From NCBI RefSeq assembly GCF_900156405.1, contig NZ_FTNN01000006.1, positions 1-64,000 on the forward strand: a DNA stretch of 64,000 nt, read 5' to 3'. How positions within the stretch are numbered: the first letter of the stretch is position 1; each line of letters opens with the position of its first letter. Both the position numbers and the translations under genes were made by a program. The DNA is from Shewanella morhuae (GTDB taxonomy: Bacteria > Pseudomonadota > Gammaproteobacteria > Enterobacterales > Shewanellaceae). The notes beneath the pieces were generated by a model that saw only the letters and a list, made by a program, of their open reading frames with translations, did not search any database and had not been told where the DNA came from. Positions 63,841-64,000 of the stretch are shown here, one piece after another.

Positions 63841-64000
63841 ATGATAGACCTCAATCGTGTGCAAATTTTCGCTCAAGTGGTCGAGCAAGGCAGCTTTACT
63901 GGCGCCGCAAAGGCCCTTGGGATCACTAAAGCTACCGTCAGTCGTAAAATTGCTGAACTCGAGGCCGATACTGGTACACAACTGCTATTTCGTACTACTA
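63841..64000 (+). CDS. LysR-family transcriptional regulator (partial, cut by window end)
   Basis: The first 53 codons are seen: a winged helix-turn-helix opening DLNRVQIFAQVVEQGSFTGAAKALG, then ITKATVSRKIAELEADTGTQLLFRTT. This is the classic LysR DNA-binding domain. AGGTG lies six bases before ATG 63841. It runs off the window at 64000. It is divergent from the efflux operon across 94 bp that include a dyad, so it probably controls that operon and itself in response to an exported compound. Confidence 0.92.
   Translation, partial: MIDLNRVQIFAQVVEQGSFTGAAKALGITKATVSRKIAELEADTGTQLLFRTT

Noticed and set aside
1..64000. CRISPR arrays, transposases, integrases, prophage or plasmid functions
   Set aside because: No repeat-spacer array and no mobile-element gene is visible anywhere in the window.

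Overview
The window reads as ordinary chromosome of a gammaproteobacterium of the genus Shewanella. This is inferred from protein resemblance and gene order, not from a database search. The strongest pointers are the block orn-rsgA-psd-mscM, an ArcS-type hybrid kinase beside a PIN-PhoH ATPase and rapA, a TorF-family porin, and the abundance of sensory and cyclic-di-GMP proteins. Coding density is high. No phage, insertion sequence, integron or CRISPR array is visible.

Layout. 1-8.6 kb: a tRNA-Gly with a decayed partial copy, orn on the minus strand, then rsgA, psd, a large MscS-type channel and a glycerophosphodiesterase, followed by a DUF3392 membrane protein and a 2-hydroxyacid dehydrogenase. 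8.7-12.4 kb: bfd, tpm, a Cys-rich small protein and a Ser/Thr kinase; the last two flank a good FNR-type site. 12.5-27.7 kb: a zinc metalloprotease, arcS, PIN-PhoH, rapA, a DUF3530 protein, a crotonase, and a REC-CheC plus PAS-GGDEF pair. 27.7-33.2 kb: rraB, plsC and a zinc-uptake operon (zinc chaperone, His-rich outer-membrane protein, ZnuA-like binding protein, permease) with no ATPase gene. Next to it are an unlisted 41-residue membrane protein and a zinc-ribbon membrane protein. 33.4-42.1 kb: MaoC-like protein, cmoM, TraB/GumN, several small hypotheticals (one split by an in-frame stop), a dual-receiver protein with a dead first receiver, HU and a TorF-like porin. 42.1-50.8 kb: rimK, a three-gene CHASE kinase / receiver / REC-GGDEF-EAL operon, an unlisted 58-residue PA3496-type protein, a PDC sensor protein and a QEGLA-motif protein. 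50.8-64 kb: a broken RcsF-like lipoprotein gene, an AGCS symporter, a beta-CASP hydrolase, a DUF2927 protein, a permease-thioredoxin pair, catalase, a radical SAM protein, a monooxygenase-fold protein, ElaA, EmrAB-like efflux and the start of a divergent LysR regulator.

How they work together. The main themes are envelope homeostasis (psd, mscM, plsC, GDPD), sensing of redox and oxygen (arcS, a probable FNR site, bfd, catalase), zinc acquisition, and two loci that probably feed into c-di-GMP. I did not find a convincing wholly new system. The items most worth a second look are the ATPase-less zinc locus with its neighbouring small proteins, the two decayed exported-protein genes, the duplicated ribosome-binding site of the 55.7-kb permease, and the degenerate receiver protein.
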